DNA of 64,000 nt, taken from NCBI GenBank assembly GCA_951812925.1, contig OX638370.1, forward strand, positions 434,001 through 498,000. The letters run 5' to 3'. Positions 46,378-60,382 of this stretch are shown in pieces; position 1 is the first letter of the stretch, and the number at the start of each line of letters is the position of its first letter. Below the pieces are notes generated by a model that ran no database searches, was not told the origin of the DNA, and saw only the letters and a program-made list of their open reading frames with translations. Source of the DNA: Calliopum simillimum (lineage: Eukaryota > Arthropoda > Insecta > Diptera > Lauxaniidae). The position numbers were made by a program, and so were the translations under genes.

Positions 46378-46867
46378 AGTTTTCCCTACACTCTCTATAA
46401 GGAAGCCACAACCCGAAATCCATTTTGCATTCAGTTACCTTTTATATCGAATTTATTTGAGTTCATTTTATATTTCATTTTTGATTTTCCCCAAAGTCAG
46501 GCAACACTGGTCACGTTCACATTGTATTAAGCGGTTGCAGCGACCAATGTGGATAGAAACAAGTGAAGCTTTACAGCCAGGCAGTCCAAGTGGCAAATCA
46601 ACCAAAAAAGTCTTTAGAAGAAAAGGAGTTAGTGCGCTTTTAGGTAGCGAATGCATAAAACATTGCGTGCGCTATGGGAAAAATGAAAATATTCAAGAAC
46701 AGAGACTGGAATGAATTAGGAGGCTGGTTAGTAAATGTAGACAATAGAGATACGAAGTAAAAAGTTGTTGCAACAATTATTTTTTGAGGCTTGTAGAGGG
46801 GTGGATAGAGTGGACAAATCAGTAAATTTTGACAAACTCCCTCCACATAATTGTCGATAACTTGAAC

Positions 46868-47255
46868 ATTTCTTAACCGATATTCATGCTCACACCACTA
46901 TTGATTGGTAAGATATTAAATTATGCTATATGCTCATAATATATTTTTTCGTGTTTGGTAAAAAGTACTAAATAAACTACCATTTTAGTAACTGCAAAAT
47001 CTGCTCCTTTACCTTTTTTTTGACCTTCAGAATAAATTTGCTTAGAAAGAAAAAAAAAAAAAAACCTTTTCATATGCAAAAGAGGCAAAAATGTTTCGCG
47101 GCTTAGAAGTTATTAGAAGTTATAGAAGATTTCTTAACTCATTTTCATGTTTCGACCACTTTGAAAAAGATATTGCATAACGCTATACGTAAAAGGTAAA
47201 TCTTTTTGTATTTGGTAAAAAGTACTATATTTACTACTTTTTTAGTTCTAAACGA
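46868..47255. repeat. Diverged direct duplication of ~130 bp
   Basis: A block containing TTTCTTAACCGATATTCATG, then an ACCACT..AAGATATT stretch and TTTGGTAAAAAGTACTA (46868-47000), recurs in the same orientation at 47130-47255 with about a fifth of bases changed. No coding meaning. Confidence 0.55.
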
Positions 47256-50200
47256 TAAAAATAGGATTTGCAATACGTTTTTTTTTTAATTTTCCGACAC
47301 CCAATTGACTGCATTTATTTCATACTATTTAGTTCAAGCTACTGCAAGGACTCTTCTGTACAAATATGTAAAATAAATGCAAAAATATTTTTCTATTTTT
47401 CTGCTTTTTATCCTAGAGGGAAAACCTATACAAGCAATGGTGTGGATAGAAAGTGGAACTCTTTTTCGAAATGGGAAGAAAACCGAGACATTATGTGACA
47501 ATGCGTGCATATTGTTGCAATTGTTTTTGTTAATGTTGCTGTATTCGTTTTCTATAGTCAGTTCGGGCGCTCCGTAAGGACATGAGTGTCCTGATAGTGC
47601 AAATCTTTGATGAAGTATTTTTCATGTTGTCATGCTTAAGCTTAAAACCAAAGCTCTGATTACCGCTTGAAGAGATGAAGTTGTTTTTAAAAGGGAATCG
47701 ACAAAATGGTTAACAGAATGCATACATAAAAGATCAAAGCGAAGGATAATAGCATATTCACTTAAGCTACTATCCTGCATGCAATATGTTTAATCTTTTA
47801 AGTCGTTTTATCAATTGAATATCACTCATACGCCTAGTTGTGCTGTAACGATAAAATTTCACTTTTCTTCTTTCGTTTTTTGTTTTTCACAAAGGTCCTT
47901 TCAAAAGTCACTTCACACGACTGCACCTTGAAATTGACACATTCTCATTACAAAGGTCCAGCGGAGTTGTTGGATGTCCTTCAACATAGCAACAGCTAGT
48001 GTATGGTGTAGTTTGTATTCTTGCAAGCCCTGTAGGAAATTAATATTAATATTTTCAAAGTATACCAATACGATATAATGATAAAACGTTGTATGAATTT
48101 TAAAGAATTAGCGTCTTAAGAATGTACGTAATTAGCATTTAGTTTATTTCAATAAATATTCGTTACCATTTGGTCAAATAAAAGCCTAACCCTTTAATTT
48201 TTGAGTCATCAGCCTGCATTTCAACTGGGGCTGTGACTATTGTTTTTCCTGCAGCTGTTGTTGTTATGCCACTTTGTACGTGTGTAGCCACTTGCATTGT
48301 GTCCCAAAAGTGTTGCTCAAATATTTACTTTATTATCCTTTTAAACAAATCCTTTTAAAGTGGAATAAAGTTTGCATTTTTTTGTTGCCAAGAAGTAAAT
48401 TAAGTTACAAAGTTTCATACAAAATGTGACCCTGCAGGCCTTTCAAGGCGACAAAGCATGTTGTTGTCATTTATTGTCGTCCCTTCTTGTTGTTGTGTTG
48501 ACATTACTTTGTATTTGTTGATATACGTACATAGTTGTTGCATTCTTTGTCAAAAGCAGTTTAAATATTTAAAATGTTGCAATAGGTAGGCGTAGGCTGC
48601 TTTCCATGGCCTTGACAGGCAGTCAGCAAAAATACTGGGTCGAATGGCTTCAGGTGAATAAGAAAGGTGCAGTGCACTGTGAACAGTTTAAATTTTAAAA
48701 CACAATTTTTTTTCATATTCAGGACCACTTTTCGGTTCTTAAAATGGTTTGGGATACTTCAAATGTTCTCACAAATGAACCAAATTTTACGTAGTGCTTA
48801 TTTGCACCAAACAGAACATTTTGGTGCCATGGGAGCACAATTCCAAACAAATTTTAGTTTTTCATCAAAAAAAAAAAAAAAAAAAAATAAATGTAACGTT
48901 TTAAAAGATAAGAAAAAAACCAATAATAAACCAATATTACTAACATATATGTATGTTACCACCCTCGGAGCATTTTCTGTATTTTTAAATCATTCATTGA
49001 GAAGAATAAAATTTCAGCAATATTTTTTAATTGCTGCTGTGTAGAGTTTATAGTTTTTGGCCAGACCAGAGATAGCACCTTCATATTTCTAAATTGAATT
49101 ATATAGAAATTGAAAACTAATCATGTAGCATTAACATTTTTTTCGAAACCTCTACCAATCATAATCAAACTTTCACCTCAACTGACATATTTTTCAAAAT
49201 TACCATGAAAATAGTTATTACAAAGCTATTTCCTTCCACTGTGCGGACTCCTAGTGCGAAAAAGGGTATGGTGTTGTTGACACTGAGTGCTAAATTGTGA
49301 GCTCGCATGTCAGACTGCTGCTGCAGCTTTTGTAATCTTTGTTGTTGGTGTTGTCGTATGAGGACAATGTCGTGATAATTAAGCAACAGTGCAGTTTTCG
49401 CAGTGCCGAATCCATTAGTGTGAACTTTTTCACCTCAAGCGTAGCAAGGACTGACACTAACATTTACACACACATACATACAAACATATTTACATGCATA
49501 TAACACTTCTCACTCAAACAGATGCGCAAAAATTTTCATAAATTGTGCCTGCTGCAGAGAATAAAAACAAAACCCCCTTCCAAAAAAAAAAAAAAGAAAA
49601 AAAAAAAAACAAAAAAGGAAGCTCGAGGTCGATGGCGAGGACGACGCAGAGCAAGCGATTTTTTTTGCATAATTTAGGTAAAGCACATGACTTGCAGAGG
49701 ATGAGGAGTTCTTGGGAAAGAGGCGCAACTTAAAAATGTTACAAAAGGAATGAATGCTGATTCAACTATGTCGCAATTGATGCACTGCTGTAACCCCTGG
49801 AGGCAGAAAGAAAGAGTGCGCTTATGTAAATTAGAGGCATGAGTGCACCCTCGAGTGCGCTGCCTTACTGTGCGCCCCTGCCGAATGCTTGTCTTTTGTA
49901 TGTTTGTGCTTGTGTGCGTTTGAGGTCAAGTGATTTCCGGTGTCGAATCAACGAAGGATACAACCATTCTTAATAGAGAGATTTTTGCAAATATTTGATT
50001 GATTCAAAATGAAACCATAAAACGAAATTCGGTGCTTCAGGGGAGTGTGATGTGCAATATTCTGTACAAAATTTTTCAGTTCAGTGTCGAATATCAATAT
50101 TGCATAGCAGTGCATGTGTTGGAAATGTATACAGATGTGTTTGTGCAACATATTCGTGCAGTAATTTAAAAAAAAAACTTTTTTTATGCTCATTGTCAAA

Positions 50201-51624
50201 CATATTTTCGACATAAACATAAACTTTAGCAGCATTTTTTATGACATTTTTGAAATACAGAAACAACAACTTTGGCTATAAAGAAGAAACTTGCATACAG
50301 AATCTCTTCTGCTCCAAAAACCCTCACTCTGGAGGAAAAACTTTTTTAAATCTCGCAGTAAAATAATACGTATTTTCAAATTGCTGGCATTAACTTTACA
50401 CTCTCCGTGTGTCCATCTGTAATGGCACCGAAATGAACAAATTAGCTGGTACGAAAAAGAAAATGTGAAATCCAACTTCATATGGGTGTTGATGTCATTA
50501 TGTAATTACTTTACGTGAAAGATGTCGCATGAGTAAAGGACCGCTCGCTCTGAACAACTGCAACTGCGTTATGTCATTGCAATGCTTTTTTGTTGTTGCA
50601 ATTCACATCACATGATATGAAATTCTCAAGGATTAAATAAAAACAAAAAAATAAAAATCCCATCGTGGTGCAATTTTCAGATAAAAATTCCCTTTGATGA
50701 ATGTTACTTCATATCGTTTTTTGTCATTGACCAAGTGATACCAGCTGCGACCACGTTCAACATCAACATCCTCTGAAGCAACAGCGCGTTTTTGAAGCAT
50801 TTATGAGTTTTTGTCCTTTTGCCATTGTCAGCGGGAAGAGCAATGCCAACAACAACAACCGTATTAATATCAGCAAACAACATCTACGTTTTTATGGATT
50901 GATACAAAACAATTCGCTTCAATTTAAGCAGGTCGCACAGCGCACAACAATTCCGTATCATGAAAGAAACACAATTCACTTGAAACCCAATTTTATGTAA
51001 GTGCAGTACAATCCCCCCAATCAATGTCCGGCGGTAAGGGCTTACACCGTCAAATTTTACATGGTACCTATTGGTGGGCCAATATGATGCAGATGAGAAA
51101 TTTTGCAGTATAAAGTATCGATTTTTCTAGTCGATTAATAGCCAAAATAATGGAATGCACCACGTCTGACAGCCAGTTAAAGTATATATAATAGCAGATT
51201 TGAATCATCTGCATAAGCCGAAAAGTATGAGTTGCATTTGTTGTGTGGTGAAACAGCATCTACTAGAATCATAGAGAATAATCTTTGCCCGCTGAGTCAA
51301 TGGAAAATGGTTGCATTTGTTTTTGTATTACATGAAGTTGAAAAGTATTGTAACTAAAATGCCATATCGTATATAAGGTTTTAGAGCTTTCAAGAACATT
51401 CCAACCAGCCTTGTAAGTTTGTGATACTGTGAAAACGTTGCATTGATTTTTTCTCTTGATAATGACTACAATACTGTCTGAATTTTGGATTTGCTAGATT
51501 CCATATATTGTCGCTTTATAAGTGAAAAGTACTAAATCAGCTTTTCAAGTTTTGAGATATTTATAATATATAATCATATAACCACTTCTATTACTTTTTT
51601 CCCAACCAGAGCGTTTAAAGAAGT
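47256..51624. other. Long gene-poor stretch
   Basis: No gene is supported. There are A runs at 48868-48887 and 49578-49616, and CATACA/ACATAC simple sequence at 49470-49500. Many short overlapping ORFs have no domain. A slightly GC-richer part at 49750-49930 is unexplained. Confidence 0.25.
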
Positions 51625-52385
51625 GTGGTGAGTTGAGTTAAGTATTTTCTACTAGTTAAGGAGTTCTCGACAGAATTATAATGTTGAGTTGAAATTTTTG
51701 CGGTTGAAAATTTAAATTGAATTGAATTCTTTATGGAGTCGTATATGTAAGTATATGAAGCAATCCACGCCAAGTGTACCAGCTCAAAATTGTTTTGAGA
51801 TTCTTGAGATTCATTGAGATCTTGAATAAAAAAGATTTCAAAGCCAAAAACTCCCATTTAGTGTCCGAATCCCATCTTGAGCCATACATCATTTTAAAGT
51901 TTATAAATTATGCTTTAATTCAAAGAACTTTTAAAAGAATCGAAGGGGGTTTTTTTAAAAAAAAATTCAAAAGAATTTTTAAAAGTAAAAAATTTTGGTG
52001 AAAAAAAATTTTTTTCACCAAGAAATATTTTTTTATAAAAAGAACATTTCAAAATGAATGGGACCAGTAACTTAAATTTATCAATCTACAAACTTTAGTG
52101 TAAGCTATAAATTTTTGAAAAATATTCCCGGATTGTTGTTCTTGCATAATGGATCTACCATATTGCCAAATTTGAACGAAATCGGAGAAAAAAAAATTTG
52201 GAGCTGGTTTACTTGGCGTGGATTGCTTCATATACAAAATTGAATTGAATGGATGGTGTAAGTTTGATTTGATCTCAATTTGTGAGTTTCTGGACATATA
52301 TAAACAATTGTTTTCTACCGGTAGAGTTTAGCAGATTGGTTGAGCATGACGTCACGATCAGTAGAGAATTTCTCAACTGAGTTAC
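51625..52385. repeat. Outer inverted-repeat element around 51.75-52.23 kb (tentative)
   Basis: GAGTTGAGTTAAGTATTTTC (51631-51650) resembles the inverse of GAGAATTTCTCAACTGAGTT (52362-52381), each next to a TCTACT/AGTAGA. The pair encloses the 480-bp element below. The match is imperfect. Confidence 0.35.
51753..52232. mobile_element. 480-bp inverted-repeat element
   Basis: GTATATGAAGCAATCCACGC continues to CAAGT and is mirrored at 52196-52232 (ACTTGGCGTGGATTGCTTCA, TATAC). ACCAGCTC / GAGCTGGT extend the pairing to about 37 bp. The interior is A+T-rich with no ORF. Confidence 0.65.
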
Positions 52386-55300
52386 ATAAACCCACCCCTG
52401 ATTTTCAAATAATTAAATTTTATTTTTATGTGCGGAAATTGTTGGTTTGCTTTTACTTTTATGATGAAAATAACCACTTTTTAAAATAGATAAGGGTAAT
52501 AAATTAAAGACTATTATATTTTGGACCAAATTACTCAAAACTAGAAAAAATTGACTTAGTGCTTTTCACTTGTATAGTGGCAATATAAATATTTCTTTGA
52601 AAATACTTTTGGGTCTATATTGACAAAATTTTTTATGTGTGATTAATTAGTTGCAAAAATGCCATAAAATCGATATTTTTCAGCCCATCCCATGTTATTT
52701 GCTGAAAAAATATTGACAAGTGCACATTTGTTGCATTTCATCAACTGGAACCGAAAAAGGAGAACGAGGGAGGGGGGCGGGTAAATGCATGAAAACTAAA
52801 AGCAGATGTTGTTGTATGCGGACAGTGTAAGAAATATGACTGAGGTGCATTACTACAAAAGCATCGCCATGATCACCGATGAGTGATGACTTTGTGTCAA
52901 TCAGTGAACGGTTGGCGTCCAAGTGGATTTGAGTGTGTTGTGATGGCGTTTTATTGTGTGTATATGTAATCTTTGCTTAAAAGCATTCATCCATTTAATT
53001 TCATCTCAACATTGCTTTATGTCATCTTAAAATGGCCAATAATATCCTTCATTCATTCATATAGGCTGACAATGTTTTTGCATTAGGTCATAGATTTTCC
53101 CACTAATTAAGGATAAATGGACATGAATACGCAAACGAAATTTAAAAATCGGTTCTAATTTTTAAGATGCGTGATAATTACACACAGAAAAAAAAAATTC
53201 CAGAAACTTTATGTTTTTTATAAGAATTTCTGTTGGTTGAAACCTTCCTTGCTTAGATACGAAATCGTTATTTATCAAATAAAAAGAAAATTGTTGAATC
53301 AAGTAAAAAGTTGTTGAAAGCTTAAGAGCGAAAATTGTTGTTTCAAAAACGAAAATGTTTAAGAAATAATTGAAAGAAGAATAAATGATTGTTGAAATGT
53401 TTGTGGTTTTATAAGTTTTTATTTACAGTTATAAGTTTTTAGTTACAGCAATAGGAATGATACAAGAGCAAAAACATTGGCTGCCTATGAGATGAAGCCG
53501 TGAGAAGTACACGGCGTTTTCATACGTGTGAAATGTTGCTTCAACGACAGAAAAGAAAAATTCTTTGCACCTTATCATCACGGGCGACGGAAAATAGATA
53601 CAGTATGAGAATCCCAAGAAAAACCATGAGATAAGCCCGGTTCATGCATTGACATCGTCCGCAAATCCAAATATTCAGAATTCGAAGCTTCTCTGCATTT
53701 CGTGGGGTCAATAGGGTATAATTTATTAAGAATAAAAAATTGTTGCCTTATTAATCTTTCTTTGTCTGAGAGTACGTGATTATTTTTGCCTAATTTCTTC
53801 AAATGCTTAAATGGTATCTAAGTACTTGCATAAAAATCACCTTTCATTTTCTGGTCTACTAAATTTAATTAAAATCAATCATACGCCACGTTGACCACGA
53901 ACCAATGCGCATGCAGCTCGTGATTATAACGATGTTACCCATCTGCTCTTTTGGGAGCAATCAACTAGACGATGGTTCAATTACAGAACAACAGTTCGTG
54001 CTAAATCTGAATAAATTGTAATCAGGACATTTGGTGCAACTCGGTCACAGATCGAGCAATTTGTCGTTGCATTTAACCGCGTTTCATAATTGAACTATCA
54101 AAATAATTGAATTTTCTACTCTTTGGGCGATGATGACGATGATGATGTGAGTACCCCCCGCATTTTGCGTTACCAAGTGTTGTGGCAATGGGTATTTGTA
54201 TACGTGACACTGAGCTGAGTTCGTTCGTTAAGCACGGTGCGTTTTAACCATAAAGTTTTGTGTTCAGCTGGTTTTTGTCACTTTTGTTTTTATACCCTAC
54301 ACCCAGGGTACATCCACTTTGTTCTTCCGTCTGCTACGCAGAGAAGAACGCATGGAAATATTTTTTCACCAGAAAACTAAGCAAGATAATTGAATGAAAT
54401 TCGGTATACTGCCTTTGTTGTCAAAGTGAGCTCGTCACTTGAAACTTTATTTTAAGAGCAGTATGTAAGGGAATGTAACCAAAATTCATCTTAATCGTAG
54501 AAATAGTAAGAGCAAGCTGTGAACAAAAACTTGAAGAAACCGGGAAAAAAGGCGTGGCTCTCCTATTCAAGCAAATTTTTCAAAATGCTGTAGTGCATGC
54601 GTTATTTGAGATAATGCAACCAAATTTCGCACAGACAATAAAAATAGTCGAACCAGGCTCAGACCAAGACCTAAGTGAATTCAGACATGATTGCTTGAGG
54701 CATCACTTGAAAATTATGAATCTACTTCTTTATGTATTCAAATTCCGTATTATATAATTCCATCATGGGTCTGAAAGGTATTGACTTAAAGGAATTTTAA
54801 ATACATTGCAAACTTTGTGGTAATATTCATTACTAGTACATCTGGATACATTTCATGAATTTAGTCCTCTGACTTATGACCTTCTACAGATATTGCTAAT
54901 AAAAGGACCAACATTTTTGTGTAAAAGGCACTGTCCTGCACGTATGTTTACTAATTTTTCTATCGTTAGTAATTTCCTGTTTCAATGTTTTTGCGTTTTT
55001 GTTGCGCGAGTGTATGACTTTTGACATTAAATCGAATATTCCACTTTGTTTTTGTTCATTTGTTTTCGTTTGTATGCGTAATGTGACCCAACATAATTGT
55101 GTGGCTGTGTGGGTACTGATGATGACATCAGTTTTGCAATCACCTAAATGATTGCTACGTTCATTGACCTTTTTTGAGAATTCAAATAAATTGAATGGTA
55201 ATGATATGGCTTTTTGCGACATATGTTTTGCTGAGCGAAATTTGTTCTCCACTGAAGTTTAATTAAAAAATGCTGTAAGTAGTAGTGATGAATATCTTGT

Positions 55301-57289
55301 TTAGTTTTTTTTTTCACATTAAATGATATCTTCATAGTTACATATAAAATGCAATGATTTTCCTAAAAACTTGCAACCACTACACTTGCTATAAACTACA
55401 TAAATATTGCCATCTTCAATAATTTAAAATTTTAAAAAGTTTTCTTTTGGTTTCTTAATGAAGTCCAAATAGAATTGTTTGCTTTCGGCTTGTCTTGTCT
55501 CTCTTAGTTTTCAGCGTTATTTATTTTGAAGACAGAAAAAGCATCTACCGTGCAGTAGTTTTTTTACTCAAAACGGGAAAATTGAAAAAGCCATAATTAA
55601 TGAATCGCACTTCAACGTAGAAAGTAACAAGGATTTTAGTACTTTTGCATCAACGCCGTTAATTTTACAGCGTGCCCTTAAAGCAATAAAAGTAAATTTA
55701 AACTTTTGAAATTGAAGTTATGTAGTTGTATTGTCTGTATTTGAAGAAGATATTTAAATGTTTCGTTTACGGCTTTTTCCGATATACTTTGGAGATGTTA
55801 TAGAAAGTTCTGTAGAAAATGAACATTTTTCTTTATAAATTCAAAAAAAAATAAAAAATGAAAATCAAAAACATTTCATTTAAAAGAGCCCACACTAACG
55901 GAGGGATTCAACATTTTCCAAATGGAGAGGCAATGGATTTCATAAGTTTTTAAAATTAAAAAAAAAAAAAAAAAATCAACTTGTTATCAAATTTGTTTAA
56001 TTTATTCAAACGATTTACATTGCCACTGAAATAAATTTTTAACTACCCACGGCAACACTGATTAATTTCTCGAAGCTGTTTAAGTTTGGTGTTTTGTGTT
56101 TGTGCATGTGAACTGCACTTGAAATTTACTTACGAAGCTTGAGATGAGATGTTTTGAATTTATTTTGATTTTTACCAAAGATAACACATGTGAAGCTATC
56201 CACATTATGATCTGTGTAGCATCACCCTTGAAAAAACGAAATAAAAATTGCTACCATTTTAATTTACTGTGTAATAAACCCCTGTTTCATGTGCAAATAA
56301 TTAAGCGAAGCAACCTTTCTGGTTGTCCTCAGGCAAGGACTTATTTGAACAAACTTTCAAATTCGTTTGGGCTCTATAAATTCAAGCAACAATAACAACT
56401 ACAACAACAACAATGAAACTTGTAAACGATACAAAAAGTGTGGAAATTCGCAAATTTGTTACTGGCGCGATTTATGCGCTCCGTTTGCCAAAGCGGACTA
56501 AAACTCCAAGTTTCTTAAATTTACAAGCCTGCGCTGTCAGTCGCGGCTCACAGCTGCCCAGCTGCGGCTCTGCGCTGGGAGTCTTCTTTGTCACTGCAAT
56601 GGCATCGCACTTTTAAAGCAATTAAAAACTTTAAATTTGTGCCAAAAAATTGTGCTGAACTTTTTATTTTACTCCTTTTTTTGCTCCTTTTTTTTGCTCT
56701 CTGTCTGTTTGCTTTACTGGCATTTCTGTGTTGCTTTGCTGCTGAATAGTAAATTAAACAACAACAATTACTATTGTTGTCCTGTGTGCTGCTATTATTG
56801 TTGTTGTTGTTGTTGGAATGCTCACATGTGACTTTGTTTTCTCGAATGGTTATTGTTGTTTCTGTTGTCCTTGTTTTCTCTGGAGATTTGCACTCGTTGG
56901 ACTCCATCAAATGTTTGCCTGCGATTTTGTTGTTTTATATTTTTTACAACTTTTTGATTTACAAAAATAAAAGAAAATGGATACTTCGAAAAAAGGCATG
57001 AACTACATTCAGAACACTTAAGCTTCTGAAGGTACGACTATTATCGTTACATTAAACTGAAAAAAACTTAAATTTTTGGAAAATATGTATATAATATGAA
57101 TCAAGTTTTCATTGAAAAAATTACTCCTTAGGCAAAAAAAAATTGATTCTAAAGAAATTTTTGAACATCTTAAATCTAAAGAAACTCCATTTTTCCAATA
57201 TTACTGTCTCTGTAAACATTATTTTATTTCCCTGGAAACGTTCCCGAGATATTCGAAAACTTTGGTTTTTGAGGTTATCAGGCCCGCTC
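52386..57289. other. Long gene-poor stretch
   Basis: No gene is supported. At 54290-54310, TATACCCTACACCCAGGGTA forms a small dyad and starts a stretch (to about 54780) that looks like a dispersed repeat body. TTGTTG runs lie at 56760-56815. A GC-richer patch at 56460-56600 holds a 67-codon ORF without a known domain. Confidence 0.25.
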
Positions 57290-57628
57290 TGCAATCCGTG
57301 TGGTATCAATCATTTTTCATTAAGGAGGCTTTTTGATGAAAATGGTGAGTCACACGATAAAAAGTATCAGAATCTTTTTTGCGGAGAATTACAGCCTCTA
57401 TAAATAATATTGATTTGCATTAACGAAAAGGTAACCGTTTAAGAATTATTCTTAAAAAACTGCAAAATGTTACTTTTTTGTAAATACTTATCAATACCAC
57501 TTGTACTTAGAACAGGTAATTCTCCACAAAAAAGATTCTTATACTTTTTATCGAACGACTCACCATTTTCATCAAAAAGCCTTTTAATTGGAAAGTAATT
57601 GAAACCACACGGATTACGGAACAGAGCT
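57290..57628. repeat. Palindromic relic related to family B
   Basis: The left arm (about 57290-57395; ATCCGTGTGGT, GGCTTTTTGATGAAAATGGT, GAGAATTAC) is the inverse of the right arm (57512-57628), around a ~115-bp loop. The GATAAAAAGTAT..GAGAATTAC order matches part of the family B arm (near 16330-16370), so this may be a distant relative. Confidence 0.6.
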
Positions 57629-59908
57629 GTATAGCTTCATGTACATGAAAGTATTTGGTAAAACAGCAAGGTCGATCGAATTTATTTTTCCCTCTGTTGA
57701 AGCTAATGGCGCTTCTAGTCAGCATATCAATGATTATGACTCAAACTAAATTTACAGAGCAACGTTACATAAAACACATTCCTAATGGCATAAATTTATT
57801 TAAATAAATAAATAAATATAAAATAAATAAAAAAATAAAATACCCTAAATATGTTTTATATTTTTGTTCAATAGCCCGTTTAATTGCAAACATTTTAAGC
57901 TTATGCTGAGTAAAATCTAAGGAAATTTCAAGAAGATATTAAGGTTGTAGAGCAACTTGGATTTTGTTGGAAAATTAAAATTTTTGATACGATTGCTAAA
58001 TGATTTGCAACATTATTTTATTTGTTTATAAGAGGTGGCCAACCTTGACTGAAACTAAGATATTTTTATGAAATGTTTGGCATTTTGGGGCAATAAATCA
58101 TTATCATTGAATAAAATGAACTCTTTCATATGATTGTGATTCTTTACATGAATATGTTTTAGATATCTATGTCTTCATGTACTTAATCCAGAGACTTTCT
58201 AAAGAAACGTTACAGCAAAAGATAAATGTAAGGATAAGCGCAGGATAATAAGCTTATAATATTTTTGAAACTTTTGTGTACTATGAAGATAAGATACAGG
58301 GATTTAAATAAGAAATATAAAAAAGTAAAACAAAAGACCGCCTTTTATTCTCTCATCCATCCATATGTAAGGCACGTCAATGTCGAGCTGCAAAAGGATG
58401 GAATATGGAAGAAGCATTAACAAAATACTGAAAATATGAACTTTCTTGTGCTTTCGAATTGCGCAGAAATAAGTAACTGTGCTGCAATATTGAATAACAA
58501 GCGTCGCTTGGCAGGAGAAGGCACCGTTAACAGGAAGGGGTTATGTGAATGTGGAAATGAAGGAACGCTTAACGCAATATCTCACCTTCGACTGATCCTC
58601 ATCAGCCATTGGAAGGGGAGCACGAAACTGAACTTTTTAAGAAGTGAGCTTACAATAATAACAACAACAACACACACACAACAACAGCATGTGCCATTTA
58701 AGCGAAACCCTCCCCTGAGATCATCGTGTGTCAGTTAACAGAAAAAACCAAACAGCAACCCAACGAAACAAGAGAAAAAAAAGAAAAAAAAAAGAGAAAG
58801 CACTCAAAAAGTCAATGAAAAAAATAACAAAAAGTAAAAATACCAGTAAATAAAAACTGAACGAGGTGGAATGCCATTTAAAGAAGGAAATGAGACGATA
58901 TAGAAAAAAGAAACAATGGAGTTTAGAAAAGGAATGAGAATAGAAAAGAGTTTAGCAACAATTTAAAGCAGCCTCGATTATTATAAACCTCAATACTCAC
59001 ACAAACGTTGGCAAAAAAACACAAACACATATCCACAGTGGCGTAGATGAATACAGGACAGTAAGGTGGCTAGGACAAACCGACTTTTGCTTTAAAATAT
59101 ACGAAGGCTTACAGTTTTTTTATTTGTACTAATTTAATAATTTAATTTCTTGGCACAAACAAAACCGGTATCAATCAGTTGAGAAAAAATTGCATGAATT
59201 TTAAATAAAATCAAAAAGTTACTCGGACAAATAAATTTGTCAATAACATTGCAGAACAGGGGCTTTACATTTCATGATGTCATCTTAAAATGGTCATAAC
59301 TTTGTAAAACAAAGATGACCACTTAATAGCTAATATTGTAGATTAGGAACAGTACTTAATAATGCTGTCCATAGAACAGAACACAAAAATTTTGTGCGTT
59401 CTGTACATAACCTCAAAAATAACAAAAACAGTGATTTTCTAACGACCTACTTTTTATGCTAGAGTATTTAAGAGACGAAAAAAGATAAAGAAATAATTTG
59501 GAATGGAATTTAAAGAATAAGATTAGTACTTTAAGCTGCCGTATAAAATTTTACGGTCAGAAATCACCTTACCTCAGATATAGAGTTAAACGGTTTTTTA
59601 ATTTTAAGGATATGATATCTCAAAAACCATCAGCAATAGCAAATCTAATTCCATATTCAGCACAAGTGTTCAAAACATAGTTCTAATACAAATGCTTGGT
59701 CAAAAGAACCGAAATTTTATTAAAATACTGGCGCGTGCAGTTTAATAAAAATTTTCTTCAAAAGTAATTCACGGCTCCGTGGCCTAAAAAAGTTACCATC
59801 CATTTCGGGGATGCATTATGAATTTATTTATTAGATTCTTATACATCTTTTACCCTTCATAAAAGTTTTGCTTGAGCCACTGTTGTTTACATATGTATTT
59901 ACTCATAC
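57629..59908. other. No gene supported
   Basis: An (AAAT)n-like tract occupies 57796-57842. The ORF at 58436-58738 (100 codons) has no recognisable domain. A-rich, oligo-AG sequence runs from 58740 to 58920. Confidence 0.25.
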
Positions 59909-59928
59909 GCACACACACACACACACAC
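59909..59928. repeat. (CA)10 microsatellite
   Basis: Perfect alternating CA/AC dinucleotides occupy about 20 bp after CATACG. Confidence 0.85.
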
Positions 59929-60340
59929 TTGTTTGGCAAGAAGACGAACGACTTTGGTTGCTTCCTTTTCCCTGTTTTCAAATAAATTTGTGCTGCTTAA
60001 GTTTAATGTTTTGTATTCCACCGACACGCTGTCCTCTTCCCCTCCAGCAGCATCGTGCCACTCCCCTCTTTCATTTTACCTGCTTACCACGCTCATTTTC
60101 TGCTTTTGTTGTTGCTATTCGGTTTTTTTGTTTTGCAATTTTGAAAATTTTGTAAATTCTGCGAAATATTATCCTGCATCCTTTATCCTTACAATTGTTC
60201 GTTGTTGGCATCATAAGCAAGCGACAACAACAACAACAACGTAAACAGTGAGTAAACTTACATTCATATTTAAATGCACCCCGCAAACACCGAGAGCAAT
60301 AAAAAGTAGAAAATGGCAATACGAACGGGTGCGTTGGATA

Positions 60341-60363
60341 GGGGGTGGGGGTGGGGGTGGGGG
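60341..60363 (+). other. Perfect G-quadruplex motif (four G5 runs, single-T loops)
   Basis: The + strand reads G5-T-G5-T-G5-T-G5 without interruption. This exceeds the usual G3 with 1-7 base loops rule for intramolecular quadruplexes. It is the only such motif seen in an otherwise A+T-rich window. Confidence 0.9.
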
Positions 60364-60382
60364 AAACTATTTAACTAAACTG

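Noticed and set aside
46370..46714. 114-codon plus ORF with a basic middle part
   Set aside because: No domain, no convincing start context, and it begins inside the terminus of a MITE.
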